64,000 nt of DNA, from contig QOQW01000030.1 in NCBI GenBank assembly GCA_003327425.1, positions 1 through 64,000 on the forward strand, in the 5' to 3' direction. Positions 34,101 to 43,096 of this stretch are shown here, in pieces. The notes beneath the pieces are model-generated. The model was not told where the DNA came from, made no database searches, and worked only from the letters and a program-made list of their open reading frames with translations. Position 1 is the first letter of the stretch. Every line of letters starts with the position of its first letter. The translations under genes were made by a program, and so were the position numbers. Origin of the DNA: Candidatus Ozemibacter sibiricus (lineage in GTDB: Bacteria; Muiribacteriota; Ozemobacteria; Ozemobacterales; Ozemobacteraceae).

Positions 34101-36805
34101 TGACCTGCGAACGCGATGGCATCTATGAGCATCGCGTCATCCCCGTGTCGGGCCGACGGGGCACCTTCGAGATGAAGGTCCCGCCGGCCGCCTGCCCCAA
34201 CGCCTTCTTCACGGTCACGGTGCCGTGCGGGCGGGGCGACTTCCCGGTCTATCGCAGCCAGGTCGATCAGATGATACCCCGCGTCTATTACGGCGTGGCG
34301 CAGGTGCGGGTCGAGAACACGCTCGACACCCTGCAGGTGACCATCACCGAAGGGCCGGGCGATGCTGGAAAAGCCCCGTTGCGGGCGCATCCGGGCGAGA
34401 CGCGATCGCTGACCTTCCAGGCGACCAATGCCGCCAGACAGGGCGTGGTCTGCGAGATGGCCGTCGCCGTGGTCGACGAGGCGGTGCTCTCGCTGACCGG
34501 CTTCATGACGCCGATCCTGACCCGCCTGGCCGATTTTGCCCTGCCCCTCACCGTCTTCTCGGGCGATCTGCGCCTGTCGGTGGTCAGCCAGGAGCTGCTG
34601 CGGCTGTTCGCCACCCAGATGCTGACGGGTGGCGACCTCGGAGCCGGCGGGCTGGCGTCCGATCTCGCCCTGCGCAAGGACTTCCGGCCGGTGGCCTATT
34701 GGAATCCCGCCCTCATGACCGATGCCCAGGGCCAAGCGTCGATCACCTTCACGCTGCCCGACAGCACCACCGCCTATCGCATCTACGTGGTGGCGCTCGA
34801 CAAGGGGAGCGCCTTCTGCTCGACCGAGCGGCAGATGATCGTCTCGAAGGAGTTCTACCTGCAGCCCGGTCTGCCCCGGTTCCTGACGGCGGGCGACCGC
34901 GCGGTGGCGCCGGTGACCGCCAACAACAAGACCGACGTCGCCGCGTCGGCCGAACTGGCGGTGGCCGAAGCCAGCAATGTCAGCGCCCGGCTGCGCGAAT
35001 CCACGGTGTCGATGGGGGCCTTGTCGAACACCGTCGCCAAGGTCGAACTCGAGGCCGACAACGGCGCCGGCGACGCCCGTCTGGTGTTCCAGGGGAAGAT
35101 GGGACGGTTCGGCGATGCGATTCAGAGCGAGTTCCCTGTCGTGCCGCGGTTCATTGTGGTGCGACGCCAGAAGAACGGGCATTTCACCGACCGGAGCGAG
35201 ACCCGGGTGGAAATTCCCGCCGAGGTGGGAGACCTGTCGGTGAAAGATCTGCGAGGTACCCTGAAAGCCACGCTGGGTCTGTCGACCACCCCCTGGAGCA
35301 AGATCACCCCAGGGTTGCGCTATCTGCTGCAGTATCCGTACGGCTGCGTCGAGCAGACCAGTTCGGGCATCATCCCGCTGGCCGGCTTGCGCAAGCTGGT
35401 GGCCGACGGGCTGGTGCCTGGCCTCACGCTCGACCAGGTCGACCGATTCCTCAAGCCTGGAGTGGCGCGGCTGCTGAAGATGCAGACCGCCCGCGGCGGG
35501 TTCGGCTACTGGATGGGCGATCGGCGGCCCAGCTGGTGGGGCACCCAGTATGCGGTGTTCGCGCTGACCTCGGCCAAGGAAGCCGGGTTCGATGTGCCCG
35601 CGGCCAGCCTGGAGCGGGCGACCTCCTACATCCGCGAAGGGCTGTTCGGCAAGGAGCCGATCGACGAGCCGGTCCACCACTCGATCTTCGAGCTGTCGGC
35701 GGTCAACCTCGCCCGCCAGGGCGAGCTGAGCGCGGCCAACCTCGAGACCCTGAAGAAGAACCGCAAGAGCAGCGCGATCGAGAGCGCGGCCCTGCTGGTC
35801 TGGGCCGATGCCCTGGTCAAGCTGACGCCGCCGGCCCGCCTCAAAGAGGAGCTCAAAGGCCTGCAACCCCGCATCAATGCCACCCGCCGGTCCTGGTACG
35901 ATTCCAGCGTCCGCGAGGTGGCGATCTGTCTGCTGGCTCAGATGGCCATCGACCCGGGCGACCGGCGGGCCGACGATCTGGCCGGCGCCCTGCTCGACAG
36001 CCTGCAGCCCGAAGGACGCTGGTTCTCGACCGCCGACACCGGCTGGGCGCTCTTGGCGCTGGGGCGGTATTTCGAGCGCAAATCCCCACCGTCCGATAAA
36101 CCGTTGGAGGTGACCGTGGTGGCGGGCGGCGGGGCTCCGCAGACCGTCAAGATCGGCAAACTCGGGCAGGAGATCGAGCTCGACGCCGCAGCGTTGCTGA
36201 AAGACCCGTCGGTGACCATGTCGGTCAAGCCGTCGGGCATGGTCAACTGGAGCCTGTCCTGGGCCTATCCCGATCCGGCCTCGCGCACGACCGATCTCGA
36301 GCATGGCTTCAAGGTCGAGAAGACGATCACGAACCTGAACGGCGAGAAGGAGATCCGGGTCGGCGATCTGGTCAAGGTCACGGTCGAGTTCGAGGACGAT
36401 CGGGCCGGGAACCGGTGGAACGATCGGCTGTACGAGTATCTCGCCCTGGAGGATCCGCTACCGGCCGGGTTCATCGGCATCAATGCGGCGCTCAAGACCG
36501 AAGGGCCGGTGCGCCCGCGCGACGATGATGAAGAAGAATCGTCTGGGGCCGACGAAGAGGAATGGTACTCCGACTGGGAGGAAGGGGCCTACCTGCTCCG
36601 ACCCGATTTCTTCGAAATGCGCGACGATCGGGTGCTGGCCTTCCGCAATCGGTTGTGGTCGGGACGGTTCCGCTTCATCTACTATGCGCGCGCCATCTGC
36701 GAAGGCACGTTCTACCTGCGGCCCACCCGGGTGTCGTTGATGTACGATCCCGACCTCTACGGAATGACGCCGGGCAGGCCGGTGCACATCCTGCCGGCTC
36801 GGTAG
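31181..36805 (+). CDS. bacterial alpha-2-macroglobulin
   Basis: An 1874-residue exported protease trap. The signal peptide (about 1-26) ends in AMA with no lipobox, unlike the lipoprotein YfhM of E. coli, so this form may be soluble in the periplasm. Macroglobulin beta-domains fill the first 1100 residues, and the bait/ANA region follows. An intact thioester site CVEQ is at Cys1389-Gln1392, in a helical toroid-type domain (about 1340-1650). Acidic patches (about 645-660, 925-935, 1785-1795) are unusual. The gene is immediately followed by a terminator and then pbpC, the classical A2M-PbpC pairing for envelope defence and repair. Confidence 0.95.
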   Translation: MRKIEGVLGGWLLIAVLWLLTSGAMAADLAVKHAFLSPGDVQPPDWRLQLEFDRPVSVLDLPRQITLTVNGKPGAIKIINATDLAAEPSAQPLPGERTIFIIGPKAALPSGASCTIFLSKDLPAADKKSRLGSDLRVTFQIGDAARLLAVEPLYDQGSDRKGAALRLSADLSINDLKAQLRVLPPVGRLKFARQGREGKAFLFEVTGAFTSGKAYAVSTRPPTKVAVGTRLEPASFTFIAKGPSPSIQIETDRGVLELRSRQLLPVSVTNVDQVQGEITRLPAMFAPAFADLILFARNDAPRSRRSRRQGPNDDQDAGLAAAIPQIESRLSEFLPMLKALQSLPPLPNRVPLAHFLGEFSTAREVFVQQGRPDKPSRFSLPLTFRPAPDQGGAYLLKLLNGQSEEGSTARVFQITDLSIMYKFAADEILFWVTSLETGKPQANVSLMLITKDDRRYVLGKTDANGLLHVKEGASFPVLRLQGGQPKVETGSFRVSDAVFVVAATADDSCFLPLAANRFRPYAVAQAVPGQVSLRSRNAHVFTERGVYKPGETIYWKVALRKYEQNEIRAPAGESVRVEIVNSRDDTIFAEECTLNEYGTCSGSFALKEFAPLGQYTIKVSGRRDPPVVAGKVATETWSGLVGKLPEPKSSDDEEEKDWRELTSTGFQVQFFEPPRHFVEIEHEVKTRQNTTIPERPFTENYLECRIRAKYYTGGFLKHAKTRWTATLVPVTRSLKGYDGFLFGCDQGDRLLIETGESLLDKDGQLVIHLPMDKSLNGGLYGIEVSATVLDVDARPATKVETFSPTPKFDVGLQRLANMQQNEEVTLQAIALTAEGKPVPAGTMRLDIFRKRHFYTQKRDAEGNIYYRWESGWVRAMYTEQPLKDGRASFIVAFADGGEYRLQANLITPEGEFSASQYLDVGWVYTYSFDDEDEEDSPRRSDSEIMLTASRSPAAVGDTLRFDFGLPRAATHALVTCERDGIYEHRVIPVSGRRGTFEMKVPPAACPNAFFTVTVPCGRGDFPVYRSQVDQMIPRVYYGVAQVRVENTLDTLQVTITEGPGDAGKAPLRAHPGETRSLTFQATNAARQGVVCEMAVAVVDEAVLSLTGFMTPILTRLADFALPLTVFSGDLRLSVVSQELLRLFATQMLTGGDLGAGGLASDLALRKDFRPVAYWNPALMTDAQGQASITFTLPDSTTAYRIYVVALDKGSAFCSTERQMIVSKEFYLQPGLPRFLTAGDRAVAPVTANNKTDVAASAELAVAEASNVSARLRESTVSMGALSNTVAKVELEADNGAGDARLVFQGKMGRFGDAIQSEFPVVPRFIVVRRQKNGHFTDRSETRVEIPAEVGDLSVKDLRGTLKATLGLSTTPWSKITPGLRYLLQYPYGCVEQTSSGIIPLAGLRKLVADGLVPGLTLDQVDRFLKPGVARLLKMQTARGGFGYWMGDRRPSWWGTQYAVFALTSAKEAGFDVPAASLERATSYIREGLFGKEPIDEPVHHSIFELSAVNLARQGELSAANLETLKKNRKSSAIESAALLVWADALVKLTPPARLKEELKGLQPRINATRRSWYDSSVREVAICLLAQMAIDPGDRRADDLAGALLDSLQPEGRWFSTADTGWALLALGRYFERKSPPSDKPLEVTVVAGGGAPQTVKIGKLGQEIELDAAALLKDPSVTMSVKPSGMVNWSLSWAYPDPASRTTDLEHGFKVEKTITNLNGEKEIRVGDLVKVTVEFEDDRAGNRWNDRLYEYLALEDPLPAGFIGINAALKTEGPVRPRDDDEEESSGADEEEWYSDWEEGAYLLRPDFFEMRDDRVLAFRNRLWSGRFRFIYYARAICEGTFYLRPTRVSLMYDPDLYGMTPGRPVHILPAR

Positions 36806-36835
36806 GTTGCGGCCGTCGGCCGATGGTGATCATGC

Positions 36836-36870
36836 GCCGGCCCTTTTCCATCGGGAAAAGGGCCGGCTTT
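36836..36870 (+). terminator. intrinsic terminator after alpha-2-macroglobulin
   Basis: A perfect 14-bp stem (36836-36849 with 36854-36867) with an ATCG loop, followed by TTT then CCCC. The U tract is short but the stem is very strong. It should reduce read-through into pbpC. Confidence 0.8.
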
Positions 36871-36994
36871 CCCCAAAAGGCAGCGATGGGAAGACCGATG
36901 TCCAGACAGGTTGCCTGGCCTTTCCGACAAAAGGGACTGTCGCGATCGTCGGCGGTCGGTTGTCCCCTGCCCTGGAAGCAGGGCGGCTGGGCGC

Positions 36995-39559
36995 ATGGGT
37001 GAACCGTCGGGTTCGGCTCCGCCGACCCAGGCGGCCGAGGCAGGGCGCGCCCGCCGGCGCGCCTGGGGGAAGCGCCTGGCCCTGGCGGCGCTGGCGGGCG
37101 GGGTGGCGCTCTGGCTGCTGTGGCGGCCGCTGGTCTGGGCGGTGACGCCTGATGTCGCGGCCATGGTGAGCGAGAGCCTCCGTGCCGTGCGCGGCGGGGC
37201 GCTGCTCGATCGCCACGGCGCGGTGCTGCGCTTCTTCCCCAATGCGGCGGGCGATTACCAGCTCTGGGTGCCGTTGGCCAGTTGTCCGGTCCACCTCGTG
37301 CAGGCGGTGCTGGCCGCCGAGGACCGCAACTTCCGGCAGCACTCGGGGTTCGATGTGGCCGCGATGGCGCGGGCGGCCTGGCAGAACCTGACCGAGCGCC
37401 GGATCGTCTCGGGGGCGAGCACGATCACCCAGCAGGTCGTCCGGATGGTGCGGCCGCGCCCCCGTACGTGGCTGACCAAGCTGACCGAGCTGGTGCTCGC
37501 CGCCAAGCTCGAGATGCAGCTCGACAAAGACCGCCTGCTGGAAGCCTGGCTCAATCTGGCCCCGATGTACGGCAATCTGCGCGGGGTGGGCATGGCGGCG
37601 CGGGTCTTGTTCCGCAAAGGGATCGAGCAGGTGACGGTGGCCGAAGCGGCGACTCTGGCCGCGTTTCCCCAGTCGCCGGCCCGCCTGCACCCCGAGGCGC
37701 CCAAGGGCCGCCGGCTGCTGCTGGCGCGGCGCGACTGGGTCCTGGGGCAGATGGTCCGGCTGGGGTGGCTGTCCCGCGACGAAGAGCGAGCGGCACGAGC
37801 AGCCCCCATGCCGATGTATGGGCGCCGGTTGCCGCTGCGGGCGCCGCACTTCGCCGATTGGGTGGTGGCGCGCGACGGTCCGCCTCGCGGCGAGGTGATG
37901 ACCTCCCTCGATCTGGCGGTCCAGGATCGGCTGGTCGAGGCCCTGACCGCCCACCGTGATCGTCTGGCGCGGGCGGGGGCCCGGCAGGTCGCCGGCCTGG
38001 TGGCCGACACCGCCACCATGGAAGTGCTGGCCATGGCTGGCTCGTTCGAATACGGACCGGTCGGCGGCGGTTTCAACAACGGTTGTCTGGCGCCGCGCTC
38101 GGGCGGATCCATCCTCAAACCGTTCTTGTACGCGCTGGCTCTCGAAGAGGGGTTCCACCCGGGCTCGATCATTCCCGACACCCGCCGCACCTTCCGGACG
38201 CCGCAAGGCGACTACCTGCCCTACAACGCCACCCGGCGGACCTACGGGCCGGTGTCGATCCGGTCGGCGCTGGGGAATTCCTTGAACATCTCGGCCGTCA
38301 AGATGCTCAACGAACTGGGCGGGCGAGCGTTCTACCGGTTCCTGGCCGGGTTCGGACTGGTTCCTCCCAGCGACACGCTCTGGGAATACTACGGCCTGGG
38401 CCTGGCCATCGGTAATCCCGAGGTGCGGCTGGTCGACGTGGTGGCGGCCTACGGCGCCTTCGCCCACGGGGGACGGCGGGTCGAGCTGCGCACCACGCCG
38501 GGGCCGTTGCGGGCGGGGCCGGCTCTGATGTCGGAAGCCACGGCCTGGTCGCTGCTCGACATCATGTCCGACCCGTCGGCCCGCCTGCTGACCTTCGGCA
38601 ATCCTCGCTTCTTCGCCTTCGATCAGCCGGTGGCCCTGAAAACCGGCACCAGCACGAATTACCGCGACTGCTGGATCTTCGCCGTGACGCCTGCCTACGT
38701 GATCGGTCTGTGGGCAGGCAATTTCGAGGGAAGCGCGACGCATGGGCTGGGCGGCGCCACCGCCTGCGGGCCGATTCTGCACCAGTTGCTGCGCGACCTG
38801 CCGGGGCCTGCCAGGGGCTGGTTCCCGCGGCCGGCCATCCTCGAAGGAGTGCGGATCTGCGGCTTGTCGGGCCAGGCGCCGACCGCCTTCTGTCCGATGG
38901 TGAGCCGGGAATGGGTCGAGCGTTCCCGCCTCCCTCTGCCTTCCTGTCCCTTCCATGAGAGTCAGGGGTTGTTCCACGAGCTGCCGGCCGAATATGCCGA
39001 CTGGATCCAGCAGCGAGGCCAGGCGCTGCGGGTCGATCCGTTCCGCTTGCAGGGCGATCTGGCGGTGGCCGACCCCCTGGCCGCCTTGCCCGACGACTCG
39101 GGGGCGGGGGTTCGCGTGCGCCCGGCGGGCGAGGCTTCCGGCTTGGCGGCGGGCGATGGCCCGACCGGCGGGGCCTCCGAGCGGATTCAGCGGCGGCGGC
39201 TGGGTGCGGCGGGAGCGGGGAGCGAAGGGGGCGGGGCCGCGATGGCGGCGGAGGGCGAGGCGTCTCGGATGTGGCGCGCCGGCGCTGCCACCGAGGAGCT
39301 TGGCTGGGGTCGGATCCGGATCGTTTCCCCGCATGATGGCGATCGGTTCGTGATGGTGCCTGATGGCGACAACCTGATCCGGTTGCGGGCAGAGCCCGAA
39401 ACCCCGCTTCCTGAGGTCATCTGGCTGATCGACGGAGCCGAACTCGCCCGCACCCCGCCGCCATACGAGGCCTGGTGGCGGCTCGAGCGGGGCCGGCATA
39501 CCATCACCGCCCTGTCGCTCGGCGAAGAAGCCGCTCAGATCACCATCCAGGTGGAATGA
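36995..39559 (+). CDS. pbpC: penicillin-binding protein 1C
   Basis: An 854-residue bifunctional peptidoglycan synthase of the PbpC class. A membrane anchor (about 25-45) precedes a GT51 glycosyltransferase (AAEDRNFRQHSGFD with catalytic Glu, SGASTITQQ). The transpeptidase domain has S372-ILK, SLN and KTG at 549-551. A BiPBP_C-type beta domain closes the protein (about 760-854; IRIVSPHDGDRFVM). An Arg/Gly/Ala-rich insertion (about 690-760) before that domain is probably disordered. The pairing with alpha-2-macroglobulin suggests repair of peptidoglycan at breached sites. The start is taken at 36995; no strong ribosome-binding site, so nearby alternatives remain. Confidence 0.95.
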   Translation: MGEPSGSAPPTQAAEAGRARRRAWGKRLALAALAGGVALWLLWRPLVWAVTPDVAAMVSESLRAVRGGALLDRHGAVLRFFPNAAGDYQLWVPLASCPVHLVQAVLAAEDRNFRQHSGFDVAAMARAAWQNLTERRIVSGASTITQQVVRMVRPRPRTWLTKLTELVLAAKLEMQLDKDRLLEAWLNLAPMYGNLRGVGMAARVLFRKGIEQVTVAEAATLAAFPQSPARLHPEAPKGRRLLLARRDWVLGQMVRLGWLSRDEERAARAAPMPMYGRRLPLRAPHFADWVVARDGPPRGEVMTSLDLAVQDRLVEALTAHRDRLARAGARQVAGLVADTATMEVLAMAGSFEYGPVGGGFNNGCLAPRSGGSILKPFLYALALEEGFHPGSIIPDTRRTFRTPQGDYLPYNATRRTYGPVSIRSALGNSLNISAVKMLNELGGRAFYRFLAGFGLVPPSDTLWEYYGLGLAIGNPEVRLVDVVAAYGAFAHGGRRVELRTTPGPLRAGPALMSEATAWSLLDIMSDPSARLLTFGNPRFFAFDQPVALKTGTSTNYRDCWIFAVTPAYVIGLWAGNFEGSATHGLGGATACGPILHQLLRDLPGPARGWFPRPAILEGVRICGLSGQAPTAFCPMVSREWVERSRLPLPSCPFHESQGLFHELPAEYADWIQQRGQALRVDPFRLQGDLAVADPLAALPDDSGAGVRVRPAGEASGLAAGDGPTGGASERIQRRRLGAAGAGSEGGGAAMAAEGEASRMWRAGAATEELGWGRIRIVSPHDGDRFVMVPDGDNLIRLRAEPETPLPEVIWLIDGAELARTPPPYEAWWRLERGRHTITALSLGEEAAQITIQVE

Positions 39560-39876
39560 AGCGGCGAAGTTCGCTTCGACTGGTCGCCGTGTCACACATT
39601 GGCACCGATAGTTGTCATATCAGGGTGAATGTGGTAGACTTCCGCGCACATAGAGGGTACGAACGCCAGGCGCGTTGCCGGCCCTCTCTCTGGAGAAGCC
39701 GCAGGTCGTGGGGGGAATGGCCTGGGCGCAGAGGGTGATGGGTTCGATCCTGGCCAGATCGATCGGCTGATCGGCCCTGGGAGAGGAACCCATCGGTCCG
39801 CGGAAATCGACGAATGGGCGGTCCATGCCCAGGCGCCCGTTCGATCTGTGAATGTTGAGCAGGAGAGTCGCCGACC
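39560..39876. other. intergenic region with long 5' leader
   Basis: A 317-bp gap between pbpC and the cNMP-binding gene. A good promoter at 39612-39640 implies an untranslated leader of about 230 nt with GC-rich inverted segments. A GGTTCGATCC stretch at 39749-39758 looks like a tRNA T-loop, but no cloverleaf can be built. No known riboswitch is recognised. Confidence 0.5.
39612..39640 (+). promoter_or_regulatory. sigma70-type promoter of the cNMP-binding gene
   Basis: TTGTCA (39612-39617), 17 bp, TAGACT (39635-39640) with extended TGG directly before the -10. Predicted start near 39647. Confidence 0.78.
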
Positions 39877-41073
39877 ATGAGTGAGCCCGCATCAGCTGTT
39901 TCGGCCACCCAGCCACGCGCTCTCAATCCTGGGGAACAGGTCTATCTGCAGGGTGAGCGTACCTCCAATTTCTATGGGGTGCTGACCGGCCGGTTCGCCA
40001 AGGTTCGCACCCGTCAGCCGCCCGGCAAGGTCGGCATGGCCAAAGCCCTGGCTCAGGCAGAACTGGTCGAAATTCTCGAACGACCTCACACGGTGTTCGG
40101 GGAACTCGATGTCTTTCTGGGGCAACCCCAGGAGTGCTCGGTCTTCGCCATCGATCCGGGCGAAGTGCTGCCGCTGCCCCCTCGCGAGGACGGGCTACGC
40201 CAGGTGTTCGAGACCGCTCCAGTGTTCGGAGTGCAGACCTGCATCGCCTTCGCCCGTCGCCTCTGGCAGAAGCTGGCCTCGTTCAGCCGTCTCACCCGCG
40301 AAGAAGAGGCGCTCGACCGGTTCGTTAGTTCGACGTTCCCCTCCTTCCTGGCCGTCTACCAGGACCTGGTCACTCTGACCGCCCCCAATGCCCAGCATCC
40401 ACTGCTGCAAGTGGCGCGCGGCGAGCCGCTGTTCCAGATGGCCCAGCAGGGGGCCCCCCCGCCGGCGAACAAAGGATCGTCGGTCTATTCGGCCGTGATC
40501 CGGCCGCCGGGCGACAGTGCGCGTGTGCAGTCCTTCCCTCAGGGTACCCTCATCTGCAAGCGGGGTACGCTGGGCGATCGGTTGTTCATCCTGGTCGAAG
40601 GAGTGATCGAGATCCCGCTCGGGCCCGATACCACCGTGCAGATCGCCCGTCCGGGCAGCGTCATCGGCGAGATCGCCGTCTTCCTCAATCTGGCCAGCAA
40701 AACGCCCGAAGTGAAGCGGACCGCCGATTGCATCTGCGCCACCCCGGTGCGGGCCATCGTACTCGAGCTCGATCAGGTCGAACCCTACCTGGCCGAGCAT
40801 CCGCAATTGCTCACCGAATTGCTGCTGGCCATGGCCGAGCGCACCCGCGAGACGCACGCGCTGGCCACCATCGCCCGCCGCCGCATGCACCAGAAATTGT
40901 TCGAGCGGCTGCGCTATGTGCTGACCGGGTACAACAACCTGGCTCACTCCCTCGAGCCCTATACCCATAACAATCTGACCTTCCAGAAGCCGTTCCAGTT
41001 CTGCGCCCACCAGGCCCGACTGACCTACAACCGCTTCCGCGAATGGTTGTCGGTCGTCGAGGCTCCCGTGTGA
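39877..41073 (+). CDS. tandem cyclic-nucleotide-binding-domain protein
   Basis: A 398-residue protein with two cNMP-binding-like jelly rolls. The first (about 12-105) is degenerate (GELDVFLGQPQECSVF). The second (about 210-305) is well formed (FPQGTLICKRGTLGDRLFILVEG, GEIAVFLNL, and KRTADCICATPVRAIVLEL). A helical middle section and a helical C-terminus follow; I see no clear CRP-type helix-turn-helix, so DNA binding is uncertain. The ribosome-binding site is AGGAG (39861-39865). The protein is probably a cytoplasmic second-messenger sensor acting through protein contacts. Confidence 0.82.
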   Translation: MSEPASAVSATQPRALNPGEQVYLQGERTSNFYGVLTGRFAKVRTRQPPGKVGMAKALAQAELVEILERPHTVFGELDVFLGQPQECSVFAIDPGEVLPLPPREDGLRQVFETAPVFGVQTCIAFARRLWQKLASFSRLTREEEALDRFVSSTFPSFLAVYQDLVTLTAPNAQHPLLQVARGEPLFQMAQQGAPPPANKGSSVYSAVIRPPGDSARVQSFPQGTLICKRGTLGDRLFILVEGVIEIPLGPDTTVQIARPGSVIGEIAVFLNLASKTPEVKRTADCICATPVRAIVLELDQVEPYLAEHPQLLTELLLAMAERTRETHALATIARRRMHQKLFERLRYVLTGYNNLAHSLEPYTHNNLTFQKPFQFCAHQARLTYNRFREWLSVVEAPV

Positions 41074-41160
41074 GCCCCGCCTGGGGAACCAGCCGCTGAC
41101 CCGGCACCTTCCCTGAAGACGGCCGGCTCGCCGCTGGATGGGCCGGTTCGGTCGCTTCGC

Positions 41161-42219
41161 TCAGGGGCGGGCCGCGGGCTCGCGAGGCGCGTCGGGGGAA
41201 CCCTCCTGTTCCAAGCGCGAGATGACTTCGTCCAGATCGTGCCGAAGCGCTTTCAGCTCGTCGGTGCGGCGGTCGAGGACGAGGAACTGGAAATTGGGGC
41301 GATGGAAGAGGCGGCGGTCGCGCACCTCGGCGGGCAGGAAGATCCGATCGATCAGCCAATGGATCAGGTTCTGGAGGGGGCCGAACACCAGGGTCACGAC
41401 GAGGGCGGGGACGAGGCCGGCCCACCAGGTCTGCAGGCCCAGGCGTTGTTCGAGGAGGTTCTCGAGCAGACTCTCGACGCCTTTGTAGACGGCGGCCGTG
41501 CCGAAGGTGAGCAGGGCATAGAAGACGCCGATGCCCAGCACCACATCGAGATCGAGCAGGCGGTAGCGCATGGTGGCGTACATGACGATCAGCATGAAGG
41601 CGAGGGCCGCCCAATCGACGATGGGGAAGGGGAAGACCCAGAAGAGCTGGTGGCGCAGCAGCATGTCGTGGAGGGCGCACAGGCAATAGAAGGCTTCCCC
41701 CAGCAGGATGAACTCGACCCGGCGGCGGCGCAGCGCATCGTCGCCGTATCGCCATTCCCGGAGCAGGCGGTAGCCCAGCCGGATGAGCAGGATGGTCATC
41801 ACGGCGGCGTAGACCGGCATCCAGGGCCCGGCCAGGGCGATTCGGCTGGCTCCCATGTCCTCCAAGCGGGAGAGGAACATCCCTTCGCCGGGGAGCAGGG
41901 CGAGGAACCAGAGCGTGGCCGCCCAGGCCAGGCGGCGGGTGCGCGGTCGGGCCCAGCGGTCGTCGAGGACGGCGTCGGGGAATTCGGCCAGGAGCGGGAT
42001 GAGCAGGATGGCGCCCGCCCATCCGACTTTGATCAGGGTCAGGTCAGGGGTCCAGACGAAGAACGTTCGGCAGAGGTTGTAGAAGGCGGAAGCCAGGGCG
42101 AACCCGGCGATGGTCAGCGTGGTGGGTCGTCGTTGGGCGCGCAACAGCACGAAGAGGCCGACGAACAGCGAGACGATCGCGGTGATCAGCGGCGACAGCC
42201 AGGTGGCGGTGGGAATCAT
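41161..42219 (-). CDS. 7TM histidine-kinase-type sensor region without kinase
   Basis: A 352-residue integral membrane protein with about eight hydrophobic helices, typical of the 7TM input module of bacterial histidine kinases (WARPRTRRL, YRLLDLDVVLGIGVFYALLTFG). It then has a short charged C-terminal helix (about 320-350) and no HisKA or ATPase domain. It resembles kinase N-terminal halves ending just after the RYRLLDLDVV-type linker. It could be a stand-alone sensor or a remnant. The start at 42219 (ATG) is chosen because the first helix begins right after it. Confidence 0.72.
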   Translation of the reverse strand: MIPTATWLSPLITAIVSLFVGLFVLLRAQRRPTTLTIAGFALASAFYNLCRTFFVWTPDLTLIKVGWAGAILLIPLLAEFPDAVLDDRWARPRTRRLAWAATLWFLALLPGEGMFLSRLEDMGASRIALAGPWMPVYAAVMTILLIRLGYRLLREWRYGDDALRRRRVEFILLGEAFYCLCALHDMLLRHQLFWVFPFPIVDWAALAFMLIVMYATMRYRLLDLDVVLGIGVFYALLTFGTAAVYKGVESLLENLLEQRLGLQTWWAGLVPALVVTLVFGPLQNLIHWLIDRIFLPAEVRDRRLFHRPNFQFLVLDRRTDELKALRHDLDEVISRLEQEGSPDAPREPAARP

Positions 42220-42307
42220 CGGATGCGGGTCGTGGGTGACTCGCCTCGGCGATGCGGGAAAAGCCAAGTTGATCGGGCCGACCGCACGAACATCAGGGCC
42301 GGGGCTG

Positions 42308-43096
42308 TCATTCCCAGCGCTGCCAGGACGGCTTGTTCTCGTAGACCTCGCGGTAGTAGTCGCGATGCTGCAGCAGGGAGGCGGCATCCTCGTCGATGAG
42401 GGCGATGACATGCTCATGGAACTGCAGGATGCTGGCCGGACAGGACGCCGTCACCGGGCCCTCGATCATGTCGCGCACCGCTTGCGCTTTGCTGCGCCCG
42501 AAACCCAACAGCAGGCACTGGCGGGCCTCCATGATGGTGCCCAGGCCCATGGTCAGGCAGTGGCGAGGCACTTTGTCGGGATCGCCCCCGAAGGGAGCGG
42601 CGTTGGCCCGGCGGGTTTCCGTCCACAGGGTCTTGATGCGGGTGCGGGAGCGGAAGGAGGAGCCGGGCTCGTTGAAGGCGAGATGGCCGTCGGCGCCGAT
42701 GCCCAGCAGTTGCAGATCGATGCCGCCGGCGGCGGCGATCAGGCGCTCGTATTCGGCGCAATGGCCGGGCACATCGGTGGTCATGCCATCGGGAAGGTGG
42801 GCCCGCTCGCGCGGCAGGTCGATGTGGCGGAAAAGGTGCTCTTCCATCACCGAGCGGAAGGAGCCGGGATGGGACGGGTCGAGGCCGACGTATTCGTCGA
42901 GGTTGAAGGTGGTGACGTGACGGAAGGACAGGCCTTCCTCGCGGTGCATCCGGACCAGCTCGCGATAGAGGGGAAGCGGCGACGATCCCGTGGCCAGGCC
43001 CAGCACGGGGGCGGGGCGGGTGCGGATGATCCGGGCGATCAGGCGGGCGCCCAGACGGCAGGCTTCATCCTGGGTGGGCTTGATGACGACTTCCAT
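42308..43096 (-). CDS. nagB: glucosamine-6-phosphate deaminase
   Basis: A 262-residue cytoplasmic enzyme that converts glucosamine-6-phosphate to fructose-6-phosphate and ammonia. Signatures: GLATGSSPLPLY phosphate loop, FNLDEYVGL with the catalytic Asp, GIGADGHLAFNEPGS with the Asp/His/Glu catalytic set, and TMGLGTIMEA. ATG at 43096 is preceded by AGGAG and overlaps the end of the PIG-L gene by 32 bp. The pairing with a deacetylase and an AmpG permease points to recovery of cell-wall amino sugars. Confidence 0.96.
   Translation of the reverse strand: MEVVIKPTQDEACRLGARLIARIIRTRPAPVLGLATGSSPLPLYRELVRMHREEGLSFRHVTTFNLDEYVGLDPSHPGSFRSVMEEHLFRHIDLPRERAHLPDGMTTDVPGHCAEYERLIAAAGGIDLQLLGIGADGHLAFNEPGSSFRSRTRIKTLWTETRRANAAPFGGDPDKVPRHCLTMGLGTIMEARQCLLLGFGRSKAQAVRDMIEGPVTASCPASILQFHEHVIALIDEDAASLLQHRDYYREVYENKPSWQRWE

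Noticed and set aside
31148-36304. 1718-codon open frame antisense to the alpha-2-macroglobulin gene
   Set aside because: It lies wholly inside a well-supported gene on the other strand, lacks a ribosome-binding site, and its composition (His/Gln/Arg/Gly-rich) is typical of high-GC antisense shadows.
39690-39765. tRNA-like T-loop sequence GGTTCGATCC
   Set aside because: No acceptor, D or anticodon arm can be built around it.
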